Positions 1 to 6,381 are shown, counted from the stretch's first letter. The stretch is DNA of 9,385 nt from Roseiarcus sp035308145 (GCA_035308145.1 DATGHD010000006.1:1-9385); one strand, 5' to 3'. Made by a program: numbers and translations. Notes: generated by a model from the sequence alone, not told the origin.

Positions 1-291
1 AAAGCCGACGCACATGCCGGCTTTGAGCGGCTCGACGCCGGCGTCGCTCTCCAATTCGACTTCGCCTTTGAGAACATAGATGAACTCGTCCTGCCGCGAA
101 TGGGCGTGGCGCGCTGAGGATTGGGCGCCTGGCGGGATGCGCGTGAGATTGACCCCGAAGTTTTTCAGCTTGGCGTGATCGCCGAGGCGGCGGTTCCACC
201 GCCGCTGGTTCGCCGCTCGGTACGGTTCAGGATAACTCGTGGCGTTGCTCTCCGGCAGCGCCAAGGGATCGAAACCCGCGTTCTCCGGCAT
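1..291 (-). CDS. Cupin-domain protein, N-terminal part (runs off left edge)
   Basis: The gene starts at the ATG at 291–289 and stays open through base 1, giving the first 97 residues. A strong ribosome binding site, AGGAGG, lies five to six bases before the start and fixes it. The sequence shows cupin motif 1 exactly: H62-x-H64, four residues, E69, six residues, G76 (HAHSRQDEFIYVLKG). These His and Glu residues normally bind a metal in the small beta-barrel. Cupin motif 2 would lie beyond the edge. The 60 residues before the motif are hydrophilic with no signal peptide, so the protein is probably cytoplasmic. Similar short single-domain cupins include sugar-binding or isomerase-like proteins and small dioxygenases. 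The substrate cannot be told from this fragment. The fold assignment is firm; the function is unknown. Confidence 0.85.
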   Translation of the reverse strand, partial: MPENAGFDPLALPESNATSYPEPYRAANQRRWNRRLGDHAKLKNFGVNLTRIPPGAQSSARHAHSRQDEFIYVLKGEVELESDAGVEPLKAGMCVGF

Positions 292-480
292 TAAGACCTC
301 CTGGAAAGATTGCGCCGCGGAAACATTTGATCGCCGTCATTTGCGGGGAGCGATAGGGCGCGTTTCGCGCGTCTGTCATCGCAAGCCATGAGAAAATCCG
401 CCTCGCGTCGGAGTGTCGTATCTGGTGAGCCCGACAATTTCTTTCCGAACTCGGCCTCCCACAATATGATCGCGAGTGTT

Positions 481-521
481 CCGGTTTTGCGTTGCAAGCG
501 CGGCGGAGCGTCCAAAACCGG
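481..521. repeat. 9-bp perfect inverted repeat (CCGGTTTTG / CAAAACCGG)
   Basis: The arm CCGGTTTTG at 481–489 is matched by its exact reverse complement CAAAACCGG at 513–521, with a 23-base spacer. No T-tract follows on either strand, so it is not a typical intrinsic terminator. Part of the right arm (515–520) can also pair with CGGTTT at 540–545, which would compete with this hairpin. Confidence 0.6.
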
Positions 522-528
522 CTTCAAC

Positions 529-561
529 GCGCGAAAAAACGGTTTCCAAATTTTTTCGCGC
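529..561. repeat. 11-bp perfect inverted repeat (GCGCGAAAAAA / TTTTTTCGCGC)
   Basis: GCGCGAAAAAA at 529–539 pairs with TTTTTTCGCGC at 551–561 around an 11-base loop. The G/C part of the stem is outermost and the A/T part innermost. That is the reverse of an intrinsic terminator, where a G/C stem is followed by a free T-run. It fits better with a protein-binding dyad, a cruciform, or an RNA structure element. Confidence 0.65.
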
Positions 562-608
562 ATAACCCGTTGAAATCGCTCAAAACGCCCAAGATAGAAA
601 TTTGGAAA
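543..608. repeat. 11-bp perfect inverted repeat (TTTCCAAATTT / AAATTTGGAAA)
   Basis: TTTCCAAATTT at 543–553 is the exact reverse complement of AAATTTGGAAA at 598–608, with 44 bases between. The left arm overlaps the loop and right arm of the 529–561 repeat, so the two hairpins cannot form at once in one RNA molecule. Confidence 0.55.
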
Positions 609-634
609 AGCTTGGTCTTAGCGAGAGAGGCGCA

Positions 635-662
635 TTGAAAATAAAAGATTTTTCGGTATCAC
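635..662 (+). promoter_or_regulatory. Possible sigma-70 promoter (distal, towards rnr)
   Basis: TTGAAA at 635–640 and TATCAC at 657–662 are spaced 16 bases apart in a locally A/T-rich stretch, about 190 bases before the rnr start. The -10 box is within a small dyad, ATCAC–7 bases–GTGAT (658–674). This is a pattern match only. If used, it would give rnr a long leader containing the 758–783 hairpin. Confidence 0.25.
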
Positions 663-745
663 AATTTGCGTGATCCGCGCCATTTCCTTGCGATCCAGGC
701 CTTTTCCAAATCCACCCGCATCGGTCGCCAGCGGCGTCCTCGGCC

Positions 746-776
746 TTGCATCCGCCGCCTTCCGCCATGATATAGG
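746..776 (+). promoter_or_regulatory. Probable rnr promoter (proximal)
   Basis: TTGCAT at 746–751 and TATAGG at 771–776 resemble alphaproteobacterial housekeeping promoter elements. The same TATAGGCG string occurs before icd at 6376. The spacer is 19 bases, which is long; shifting the -10 box to GATATA gives 17. Transcription would start near 783, leaving about 65 bases before the rnr ATG. The -10 box overlaps the 758–783 dyad. Confidence 0.4.
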
Positions 777-783
777 CGGAAGG
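758..783. repeat. 9-bp perfect inverted repeat over the rnr -10 region
   Basis: CCTTCCGCC at 758–766 and its exact complement GGCGGAAGG at 775–783 flank an 8-base loop, ATGATATA. After a short internal bulge the outer bases CCGC (752–755) and GCGG (787–790) can extend the pairing. The dyad sits on the probable -10 box and transcription start of the rnr operon. It could be an operator, or a hairpin in any transcript that starts further upstream. No T-run follows, so it is not a classic terminator. Confidence 0.6.
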
Positions 784-848
784 AAAGCGGCCGAAGCGCC
801 GCCGATTCCGAAAATCCCATTCTCAAAGACAATGAATTGACAACACAT

Positions 849-3137
849 ATGAAACAAGCGCGCAAAGAGCGCGCAAAACCGTCGCCTGAGCAAACGGGCG
901 CCCTGCCCTCCCGCGACGAAGTTCTCGCCTTTATCGCCGGCGAAAAGGCCCCTGAAGGCGCCAAGACCCCTAACCGCATCGGCAAGCGCGACATCGCCCG
1001 CGCCTTCGGCGTCAAGGGCCCGGCCAAGGCCGAGCTTAAAGCGATGCTCAAGGAGCTGCAGGCCGAAGGCGCAATTGCGCGGGAGCGCAAAACCTTTCAC
1101 GCCCAGGGCCGATTGCCGGCGATGGTCGTCGCCGACGTCGTTAGGCGCGACCGCGACGGCGAGATGATCGCCAAGCCCGTCGACTGGAGCGAGGCCGACG
1201 AGGCCCCGCGCATTCTTCTTCGCCGCCCGCGCGACAAAGCCGAGCGCGGCGCAGCGCCGGCTTTGGGCGCCCGCGTTCTGCTGCGCGTCGCTTTCGACGC
1301 CGACGCTGGCCCGCGCGAGCCCGCCTATACCGGCCGCGTCGTCAAGATCATCGACAAGGCCAAGGCCCGCGTGCTCGGCGTCTACCATGAAGCGCCAGGC
1401 GGCGGCCGGGTTTCGCCGGTCGACAAGCGCGCGAGGGAGGAATTCTTCGTACCTTCCGGAATGAACGAAGGGGCGGCGGAAGGCGATCTTGTCGCGTTGG
1501 AGCCGATCCGCGAGGGCCGCTTCGGCCTGCCGACCGCGCGGGTCGCCGAAAAGCTCGGCTCGTTGAAATCGGAGAGCGCGATCAGCCTGATCGCCATCGC
1601 CACCCATCAAATCCCTTATCTCTTCTCGCCGGCGGCGCTCGCTGAAGCCGAGGCGGCCCGTCCCGCCGGCATGGATCATCGCGAGGATTGGCGAAAGCTG
1701 CCGCTCGTCACCATCGATCCCATCGACGCCAAGGATCATGACGACGCGGTTCACGCCGCGCCTGATCCAGATCCCGCCAATCAAGGCGGCTTCATCCTGA
1801 CCGTCGCCATCGCCGACGTCGCCCATTACGTCGGGCCGGGCTCAGCCCTGGACAAGCAAGCGCTGGAGCGCGGCAATTCGGTGTATTTTCCGGGCCGCGT
1901 CGTGCCGATGCTGCCGGAGCGCATCTCCAATGATCTTTGCTCGCTAAGGCCCGACGAGGATCGCCCGGCGCTCGCCGCGCGCATGACGATCAATCGCGAA
2001 GGCCGCAAGCTAAAACATTCCTTCCATCGCGTGATGATGCGCTCGAAGGCCAGGCTCGCTTATGAGCAGGCCCAGCGCGCCATTGACGGCAGGCCGGACG
2101 AGGTTACCGCGCCACTCGTCGAGACCGTGCTGAAGCCGCTCTATGCGGCCCACGAGGCGATCAAGATCGAGCGCGCCAGACGCGGGCCGCTCGATCTCGA
2201 TTTGCCCGAACGCAAGCTCATCCTCAATCCGGACGGCTCGCTCGCCCGCGTGATCTGGCCGGAGCGGCTCGACGCGCATCGCCTGATCGAGGAATTCATG
2301 ATCCTCGCCAATGTCGCGGCGGCCGAATCCTTGGAGGCCGCCAAGGCGAGCCTGATCTATCGCGCCCATGACGCGCCCTCGCTCGAGAAGCTCAACGATC
2401 TAAACGAGTTTCTCGCGACGATCGGCGTCAAATTCGCCAAGGGCGAGCGCGTGCGGCCGGCGCAATTCAATGGCGTGCTCGCCCGCGTCAAAGGCGAGCC
2501 GCACGAAGCTTTGGTCAACGAAGTCGTCTTGCGCTCGCAGTCGCAGGCCGAATACGCGCACGAGAACTACGGCCATTTCGGCCTGAACCTTCGGCGCTAC
2601 GCCCATTTCACTTCGCCGATTCGCCGCTACGCCGATCTTATCGTTCATCGGGCTTTGATCCGCGCGCTGGCGCTCGGGGCCGACGGCGCGCCCGAGGCGA
2701 AGCCCGGCGAGCTTGCCGACATCGCCGAGCGTATTTCCGCCGCCGAGCGCCGCGCCATGGCGGCCGAACGCGAGACGACCGACCGCCTCATCGCCGCCTT
2801 TATGAGCGAACATATCGGCGCAACGTTCAAGGCGCGGGTCGCCGGCGTCACCCGCGTCGGCCTCTTCGTACGCCTCGCCGAGAACGGCGCCGACGGCTTC
2901 ATTCCGGCCGCCAGTCTCGGCGATGAATATTTTCGCTTCGAGGAAGGCGCGCGGGCGATGGTCGGATCGCGCAGCGGCGAGACGTTCCGGCTTGGCGACG
3001 ACGTCGAGGTCAAGCTCGTCGAGACTACGCCCTTCGCCGGCGCCTTGCGCTTCGAGATGATTTCGGAAGGCCTGGGCAAGAAGCGAGTCAAGGAATTCTT
3101 CGACGGGCGGCGGGCGCGAAAGGGATCGCGGCGATGA
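849..3137 (+). CDS. rnr: Ribonuclease R
   Basis: This is a 762-residue 3'-to-5' exoribonuclease of the RNase II/RNB family, which degrades structured RNA in the cytoplasm. In order it has a winged-helix N-terminal domain (about residues 19–82), cold-shock-like OB folds, the RNB catalytic domain and a C-terminal S1 domain (about 655–735), then a short basic tail. The metal-binding catalytic motif reads TIDPIDAKDHDDAV, with D290, D296, D298 and D299 matching D272, D278, D280 and D281 of the E. coli enzyme. The late RNB motif HFTSPIRRYADLIVHR is at 586–601. I chose the ATG at 849; an in-frame TTG at 837 is possible, and neither has a strong ribosome binding site. The stop overlaps the next gene's start as ATGA, so it heads an operon with the DUF983 and NUDIX genes. 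Length and motifs are intact and typical. Confidence 0.96.
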   Translation: MKQARKERAKPSPEQTGALPSRDEVLAFIAGEKAPEGAKTPNRIGKRDIARAFGVKGPAKAELKAMLKELQAEGAIARERKTFHAQGRLPAMVVADVVRRDRDGEMIAKPVDWSEADEAPRILLRRPRDKAERGAAPALGARVLLRVAFDADAGPREPAYTGRVVKIIDKAKARVLGVYHEAPGGGRVSPVDKRAREEFFVPSGMNEGAAEGDLVALEPIREGRFGLPTARVAEKLGSLKSESAISLIAIATHQIPYLFSPAALAEAEAARPAGMDHREDWRKLPLVTIDPIDAKDHDDAVHAAPDPDPANQGGFILTVAIADVAHYVGPGSALDKQALERGNSVYFPGRVVPMLPERISNDLCSLRPDEDRPALAARMTINREGRKLKHSFHRVMMRSKARLAYEQAQRAIDGRPDEVTAPLVETVLKPLYAAHEAIKIERARRGPLDLDLPERKLILNPDGSLARVIWPERLDAHRLIEEFMILANVAAAESLEAAKASLIYRAHDAPSLEKLNDLNEFLATIGVKFAKGERVRPAQFNGVLARVKGEPHEALVNEVVLRSQSQAEYAHENYGHFGLNLRRYAHFTSPIRRYADLIVHRALIRALALGADGAPEAKPGELADIAERISAAERRAMAAERETTDRLIAAFMSEHIGATFKARVAGVTRVGLFVRLAENGADGFIPAASLGDEYFRFEEGARAMVGSRSGETFRLGDDVEVKLVETTPFAGALRFEMISEGLGKKRVKEFFDGRRARKGSRR

Positions 3138-3550
3138 ACAGCACTGCGCCGGTTGCGGCCGACGCCGGCGAAAAGCGCGACCTCGGTCTCGCGGTACGAC
3201 GCGGCTTCTTCGGCCATTGCCCGAATTGCGGCGAGGGGAAGCTCTTCCGCGCCTATCTCAAAGTGACCCCGCATTGTCCCAATTGCGGCGAGGCGCTCTA
3301 CCATCAGCGTGCCGACGACGCGCCGCCCTACATCACCATGCTGATCGTCGGCCATATCGTGGTCGGCGGCGTACTCGTCGCCGAGGAGCTTTGGCCGCAA
3401 TCGCCGATGTGGCTCGGCGCGTTCATCTGGCTCTGGGTCACGCTCGGCTTGTCGCTGACGATTTTGCCGCGCGTGAAAGGCGCGCTGGTCGGCTATCAAT
3501 GGGCCTTGCGCATGCACGGCTTCGGCGGCCACGAGGACGATCTTGGCTGA
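3134..3550 (+). CDS. DUF983 family zinc-knuckle membrane protein
   Basis: This 138-residue protein has two CPNCGE knuckles (C29/C32 and C48/C51), which together can bind one zinc ion. Two hydrophobic segments follow, at about 66–86 and 92–112, so it is probably an inner-membrane protein with a cytoplasmic zinc-binding head. This is the layout of the DUF983 family, whose biochemical role is not established. Its start codon overlaps the rnr stop (ATGA), with AAAGGG nine bases upstream, so it is probably translated in step with rnr. Its own end overlaps the NUDIX start by eight bases. The order rnr, DUF983, NUDIX is known from many alphaproteobacteria. That suggests co-expression, but does not prove that the products work together. 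The family call is secure; the function is open. Confidence 0.9.
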   Translation: MNSTAPVAADAGEKRDLGLAVRRGFFGHCPNCGEGKLFRAYLKVTPHCPNCGEALYHQRADDAPPYITMLIVGHIVVGGVLVAEELWPQSPMWLGAFIWLWVTLGLSLTILPRVKGALVGYQWALRMHGFGGHEDDLG

Positions 3551-4292
3551 CGCAAGCGAGCACGCCTACGCCAGGGCCCTGACCGAGGAAGGGCGCGAAC
3601 GCAAATGGCCGAACGTGCGCCCGCGCAACGCGGCGACGCTGATCATCCTCGATCATTCAAAGGGCGGCGCGAAAGTCCTGCTGGGTCGCCGTCACGCCGA
3701 CCACAAATTCATGCCCGGCAAATTCGTCTTTCCGGGCGGGCGCGTCGAGCCCGGCGACCGGCTGATGCGGGTCGCTTCGCCGCTTGCCGCGGCCGTTGAA
3801 GAAAAGCTCGACGCCCGGCCGCGCCGGCCCTCACCGCATCTCGGCCGCGCTCTGGCGCTCGCCGCCATCCGCGAGACCTTCGAGGAGACGGGCCTGGCGC
3901 TCGGCGTTCGCGTCGAAAAGGCTCATCCTGTCGCGCCGGGCGGCGGCTGGGCGCGTTTCGCGGCGGCAAATATCGCGCCGGCGCTCGATAGGCTGGATTT
4001 TATCGCGCGAGCCATCACGCCGCCGCGCCGGCCGAAGCGCTTCGACACCCGCTTTCTCGTCGCGGATGCCTCGCTCATCGTCCACAAAGAAGACGGCGTC
4101 GTCAGCCCGACGTCCGAACTTGTCGAACTCGTCTGGATGCCCCTTGACGAGGCGACCCGTCTCGACCTGCCGGCGATCACCCGCATCGTGCTTGGCGAGC
4201 TTGCCGACGCGATGAAGTCCGGCATGCGCATCGACCGCCCGCGGCCATTCTTTTATGAACGCAACCGCGTCTGGCGGCGGGACGAGCTTTAG
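3543..4292 (+). CDS. NUDIX hydrolase with expanded Nudix box
   Basis: This 249-residue protein belongs to the NUDIX superfamily, which hydrolyses nucleoside diphosphates linked to another group. The start is a TTG at 3543, preceded by GAGG six bases upstream and overlapping the DUF983 gene by eight bases. The next ATG is out of frame. The first half of the Nudix box is FPGGRVEPGD (63–72) and the second half is RETFEETG (110–117), with E111, E114 and E115 as likely metal ligands. Between them lie 37 residues instead of the usual seven, and the first glutamate of the box is Asp72. Long insertions at this place are known in NUDT19-like CoA diphosphatases, so a CoA or acyl-CoA derivative is a possible substrate, but this is inference. 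It is the last gene of the rnr operon and ends ten bases from a convergent gene. Confidence 0.9.
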   Translation: MADASEHAYARALTEEGRERKWPNVRPRNAATLIILDHSKGGAKVLLGRRHADHKFMPGKFVFPGGRVEPGDRLMRVASPLAAAVEEKLDARPRRPSPHLGRALALAAIRETFEETGLALGVRVEKAHPVAPGGGWARFAAANIAPALDRLDFIARAITPPRRPKRFDTRFLVADASLIVHKEDGVVSPTSELVELVWMPLDEATRLDLPAITRIVLGELADAMKSGMRIDRPRPFFYERNRVWRRDEL

Positions 4293-4302
4293 CTACGGCG
4301 CG

Positions 4303-4698
4303 TCACGCGGACAGAGCGGGCGTCGGCGACAGGCGGCCGGCGAGCGCGATCAGGGCGAGATGGTACGAACGCGCGACGCTGGTCGAGCGTTGATACCGCG
4401 CCATCACGATGTCGAGCAATTCGATCATGATCTCGGCGTCGGCGTCGGCGGCGTCGCTATCGTGCAGGCTGCTTTGAACCAGCGCGTCGGCGAGGTCCCA
4501 GCGCGCGGTCTCGAACCGCGCCATGTCGCCGCTGATCGCCGCCCGCCAGGCGCGGGCATGCAGCCGCGCCAGGCTCCAGGAGGTCGCTCCGGCGCCGAGC
4601 CGCGCCCTATAGGCCTCCAGCAATCGATCGAAGATAATCGGCTCCGACCATTCCAATAGCCCGGCCAGCCCCATGGCCACATCGGCATTCGGCTTCAT
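4303..4698 (-). CDS. Hypothetical helical protein, 131 residues
   Basis: I do not recognise this protein. The frame runs from an ATG at 4698–4696 to a TGA at 4305–4303, with GTGAGA about six to eleven bases upstream as a modest ribosome binding site. Codons end in G or C almost throughout, as in the firm genes nearby, and the competing plus-strand frame gives an implausible protein. The sequence looks entirely alpha-helical and soluble. It is rich in Ala, Leu, Arg, Trp and Asp, with no cysteine, no signal peptide and no long hydrophobic segment. It carries an acidic stretch around residues 79–91 (SDAADADAE) and a more basic helix near 99–110. It stands alone, convergent to the NUDIX gene. A small regulatory or scaffold protein would fit, but nothing shows this. 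Confidence 0.75.
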   Translation of the reverse strand: MKPNADVAMGLAGLLEWSEPIIFDRLLEAYRARLGAGATSWSLARLHARAWRAAISGDMARFETARWDLADALVQSSLHDSDAADADAEIMIELLDIVMARYQRSTSVARSYHLALIALAGRLSPTPALSA

Positions 4699-4808
4699 CG
4701 CTGTCTCACGAATGTAGAAACGTGAACGCGCCGACCGAATCTTTCACAATCAAAGAAATATTAATCCGCGATTTCTCTTGCCGGCAATAGTCGAGCGGGC
4801 GCTTGCCT

Positions 4809-4840
4809 AAAAAAATCCGCAATCTGCTCAGGAAAAGCAG
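4809..4840 (-). terminator. Weak candidate terminator for the HxlR gene
   Basis: Read on the minus strand, the stem CTGCT–7 bases–AGCAG (4840–4824) is followed, after eight bases, by a run of seven T (4815–4809). It lies about 50 bases past the HxlR stop codon. The stem is short and the T-run is displaced, so the call is tentative. Confidence 0.25.
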
Positions 4841-4892
4841 GCGTTAGCGGAAGATCGGCCAGCATATCGCCAATACGTCGGGTCGCTCGCCT

Positions 4893-5267
4893 TCACGCGG
4901 CCGTTCGGCCGGCGCGCACATCGTAGCGGCGCTGCGCGGCGATCACCTCGCTGATATGCGCCTCGGCCCAGACACGCAAAGCGTCCACGGTCGCGCCAAG
5001 CGTGCGGCCGAGCGGCGTGATCGAATATTCGACCGTCACGGGCACCGTCGGAAAAGCGCGGCGGCGCACGAGTCCGTCGCGCTCCAGGCTCTTCAGCGTC
5101 TGCGAAAGCATCTTTTGCGAGACGCCCTCGATGCGGCGGCGGAGCTCGTTGAAACGCGCCGGCTCCGCCTGCAGAAGGCCAAGCGTCAGCACCGCCCATT
5201 TGTCGCCGATACGGTCGAGAACGAGGCGGGTCGGACAGGTCGCGTTATAGGGATCCGGGTTCTTCAT
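4893..5267 (-). CDS. HxlR-family winged-helix transcriptional regulator
   Basis: This 124-residue protein has the HxlR layout throughout. A short N-terminal arm with one cysteine, C11 (ATCPTRLVLDRIGDKW), leads into a winged helix-turn-helix with LTLGLL, RFNELRRRIEGVSQKMLSQTL and LERDGLV segments, and then a wing ending in YSITPLGRTL. C11 is the only cysteine and sits where YodB, HypR and QorR carry their redox-sensing cysteine. The start is the ATG at 5267; the frame is open for 35 more codons upstream, but those residues do not resemble the family. The ribosome binding site (GGAAA) is weak. It is transcribed away from an NAD(P)-binding oxidoreductase gene, the usual arrangement for HxlR repressors that control a neighbour and themselves. 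Sensing of electrophiles or oxidants through C11 is inferred by family analogy. Confidence 0.92.
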   Translation of the reverse strand: MKNPDPYNATCPTRLVLDRIGDKWAVLTLGLLQAEPARFNELRRRIEGVSQKMLSQTLKSLERDGLVRRRAFPTVPVTVEYSITPLGRTLGATVDALRVWAEAHISEVIAAQRRYDVRAGRTAA

Positions 5268-5349
5268 GGCGTTTCCACGAGCGGTTTGCGACAGGCAACC
5301 AGGTGAGCGAGAGGTTCCTTCTTTACAGCTTCGCCCTCCTCTGACATCT

Positions 5350-5366
5350 GGTAACTTATGCATACC
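5350..5366. promoter_or_regulatory. Probable HxlR operator between the divergent genes
   Basis: In the 116-base gap between the divergent genes, GGTA (5350–5353) and TACC (5363–5366) form an inverted repeat. The interval also contains a perfect 8-base palindrome, TATGCATA (5357–5364). A/T-rich dyads of this size are typical of HxlR-family binding sites, and this one lies just before the oxidoreductase start, where bound repressor would block transcription. The assignment is by position and symmetry only. Confidence 0.45.
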
Positions 5367-5383
5367 TAACAACCGAGGACAAT

Positions 5384-5992
5384 ATGAAAGTCGCTCTTGT
5401 CGGCGCCACGGGAATGATCGGCTCGCGCCTGCTCGCCGAGCTCAACCGCCGCGGCCATCAGGTCACGGCCATCGTACGAAATCCTGAGAAGGTCCCCGCC
5501 CTCGCGGGCGTCGCCGCGAGAAAAGGGGACGTCGCCGACGAGAAGGAGCTCATCGATCTCCTCAAGGGCCATGACGCGGCGATCACCGCGGTGCGTTTCT
5601 CTCAAAGCGATCCGAAGAAACTGATCGCTGCGGTCAAAGCGTCCGGCGTCCCGCGCTATTTGGTCGTCGGCGGCGCCGGCAGTCTGGAGGTCGCGCCGAG
5701 CCGGAAATTGATCGACACGCCGGAATTCCCGGCGATGTACAAAGCGGAAGCCCAGGCGGGCGGCGACTTCCTCGATCTTCTTCGCCAAGAAAAGGCGCTC
5801 GTCTGGACCTTCCTCTCGCCTTCCGCGGTGATCGCGCCGGGCGAGCGCACGGGAAAATTTCGTCTAGGAGACGACCAGTTGCTGACCCACGACAAGGGAA
5901 GCAACATCTCGGCCGAGGACTACGCCATCGCCTTGGTGGACGAGCTCGAGAAGCCGGCTCATTCGCGCCGCCGCTTCACGGTCGGCTATTGA
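5384..5992 (+). CDS. NAD(P)-binding oxidoreductase, atypical SDR / NmrA-like
   Basis: This 202-residue protein is a single Rossmann-fold domain. The dinucleotide-binding motif GATGMIG gives G7, G10 and G13. R32 after the second strand (AIVRNPEK) favours NADPH over NADH. The classical SDR catalytic pair YxxxK is not present in its usual place, so it belongs to the atypical SDRs, near the quinone-oxidoreductase and NmrA-like groups. It is probably cytoplasmic. The start ATG has GAGGA five bases upstream. It is divergent from the HxlR regulator and is presumably its target. A quinone, aldehyde or other electrophile is the likely substrate by analogy with other HxlR-controlled reductases, but the sequence does not show which. 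The gene ends 18 bases before the convergent GlsB-like gene. Confidence 0.88.
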   Translation: MKVALVGATGMIGSRLLAELNRRGHQVTAIVRNPEKVPALAGVAARKGDVADEKELIDLLKGHDAAITAVRFSQSDPKKLIAAVKASGVPRYLVVGGAGSLEVAPSRKLIDTPEFPAMYKAEAQAGGDFLDLLRQEKALVWTFLSPSAVIAPGERTGKFRLGDDQLLTHDKGSNISAEDYAIALVDELEKPAHSRRRFTVGY

Positions 5993-6010
5993 TCGGCGCG
6001 CGGGGAGGCC

Positions 6011-6259
6011 TTAAGCGCGGCGGAAGAACGAGGCGATCGCCAAAACGATGATCGAGCCGATCGCCGCGTCTACGACATCGGCGATAAAGCCGCCGCCGAT
6101 GACGACGCCAAGGCGCGGCAGGAGAAATCCGGCGACCAGCGAGCCGACAACGCCGAGGAGGATATTGCCGATCAGGCCAAACCCGGCGCCTCGGAACAAT
6201 TGGCCGGCGAGCCAGCCCGCGATTCCGCCGACGATCAGCCAGACGATAAACGACACCAT
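6011..6259 (-). CDS. GlsB/YeaQ/YmgE family small membrane protein
   Basis: The start is the ATG at 6259–6257 with AAGGGG nine to ten bases upstream; the longer in-frame extension is not family-like. The product has 82 residues and is almost all hydrophobic, with about three membrane segments (roughly 2–19, 28–47 and 65–79). The glycine-rich signature GGIAGWLAG, then GLIGNILLGVVGS and a C-terminal FFRRA, are typical of this transglycosylase-associated stress protein family. Members are inner-membrane proteins tied to general stress responses, but their molecular action is not known. It is divergent from icd, with a 163-base gap, and convergent with the oxidoreductase gene. The length is typical of the family and the gene looks intact. 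Confidence 0.9.
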   Translation of the reverse strand: MVSFIVWLIVGGIAGWLAGQLFRGAGFGLIGNILLGVVGSLVAGFLLPRLGVVIGGGFIADVVDAAIGSIIVLAIASFFRRA

Positions 6260-6353
6260 GGTAGCCCCCTTGAGCCGCCGCCACGCTATCGCGCTTTTCA
6301 ATCGCTCCGTCAAACCCGCCCAAGCGCCAGAACGAGCCGAGGCGCGGATTGCT

Positions 6354-6381
6354 TTGCCGTCGGCGCCGCCGATGCTATAGG
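6354..6381 (+). promoter_or_regulatory. Probable icd promoter
   Basis: TTGCCG at 6354–6359 and TATAGG at 6376–6381 are 16 bases apart, a good match to alphaproteobacterial housekeeping promoters. Transcription would begin near 6388, about 35 bases before the icd ATG. The spacer contains a short dyad TCGGC–GCC–GCCGA (6360–6372). The TATAGGCG string also occurs before rnr. Confidence 0.5.

Larger units (their letters stand above)
292..848. other. Gene-free intergenic region between cupin gene and rnr
   Basis: These 557 bases separate the divergent cupin and rnr genes. The middle part (about 405–660) is visibly richer in A and T than the flanking genes. Short open frames exist here, but none has a ribosome binding site together with the strong third-position G/C bias of the real genes. 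The stretch holds perfect inverted repeats at 481–521, 529–561, 543–608 and 758–783, and two candidate promoters (635–662 and 746–776), listed separately. In many alphaproteobacteria topA lies directly before rnr; here I see no topA remnant. Confidence 0.6.

Noticed and set aside
291..563. Minus-strand 90-codon open frame ending one base into the cupin start codon (TAATG)
   Set aside because: It has no ribosome binding site, lacks the third-position G/C bias of the true genes, resembles no family I know, and its first codons are formed by an inverted-repeat arm. The TAATG overlap may be chance. A small coupled gene cannot be fully excluded.
837..842. TTGACA at 837–842 as a -35 promoter element
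   Set aside because: It lies only seven bases before the rnr ATG, and no -10-like sequence follows at a suitable distance.
618..1826. Long minus-strand open frame (402 codons) opposite rnr
   Set aside because: It is antisense to the firmly identified N-terminal half of RNase R. Long antisense frames are common in GC-rich coding DNA.
2645..3532. Minus-strand frame of 295 codons across the rnr end and DUF983 gene
   Set aside because: It overlaps two firm genes, and its product is a low-complexity Arg/Ala/Ser-rich sequence with no motif.
4255..4659. Plus-strand frame of 134 codons after the NUDIX gene
   Set aside because: It overlaps the NUDIX end and the better-supported minus-strand gene, and its Gly/Arg/Gln-rich product looks like an out-of-frame translation.
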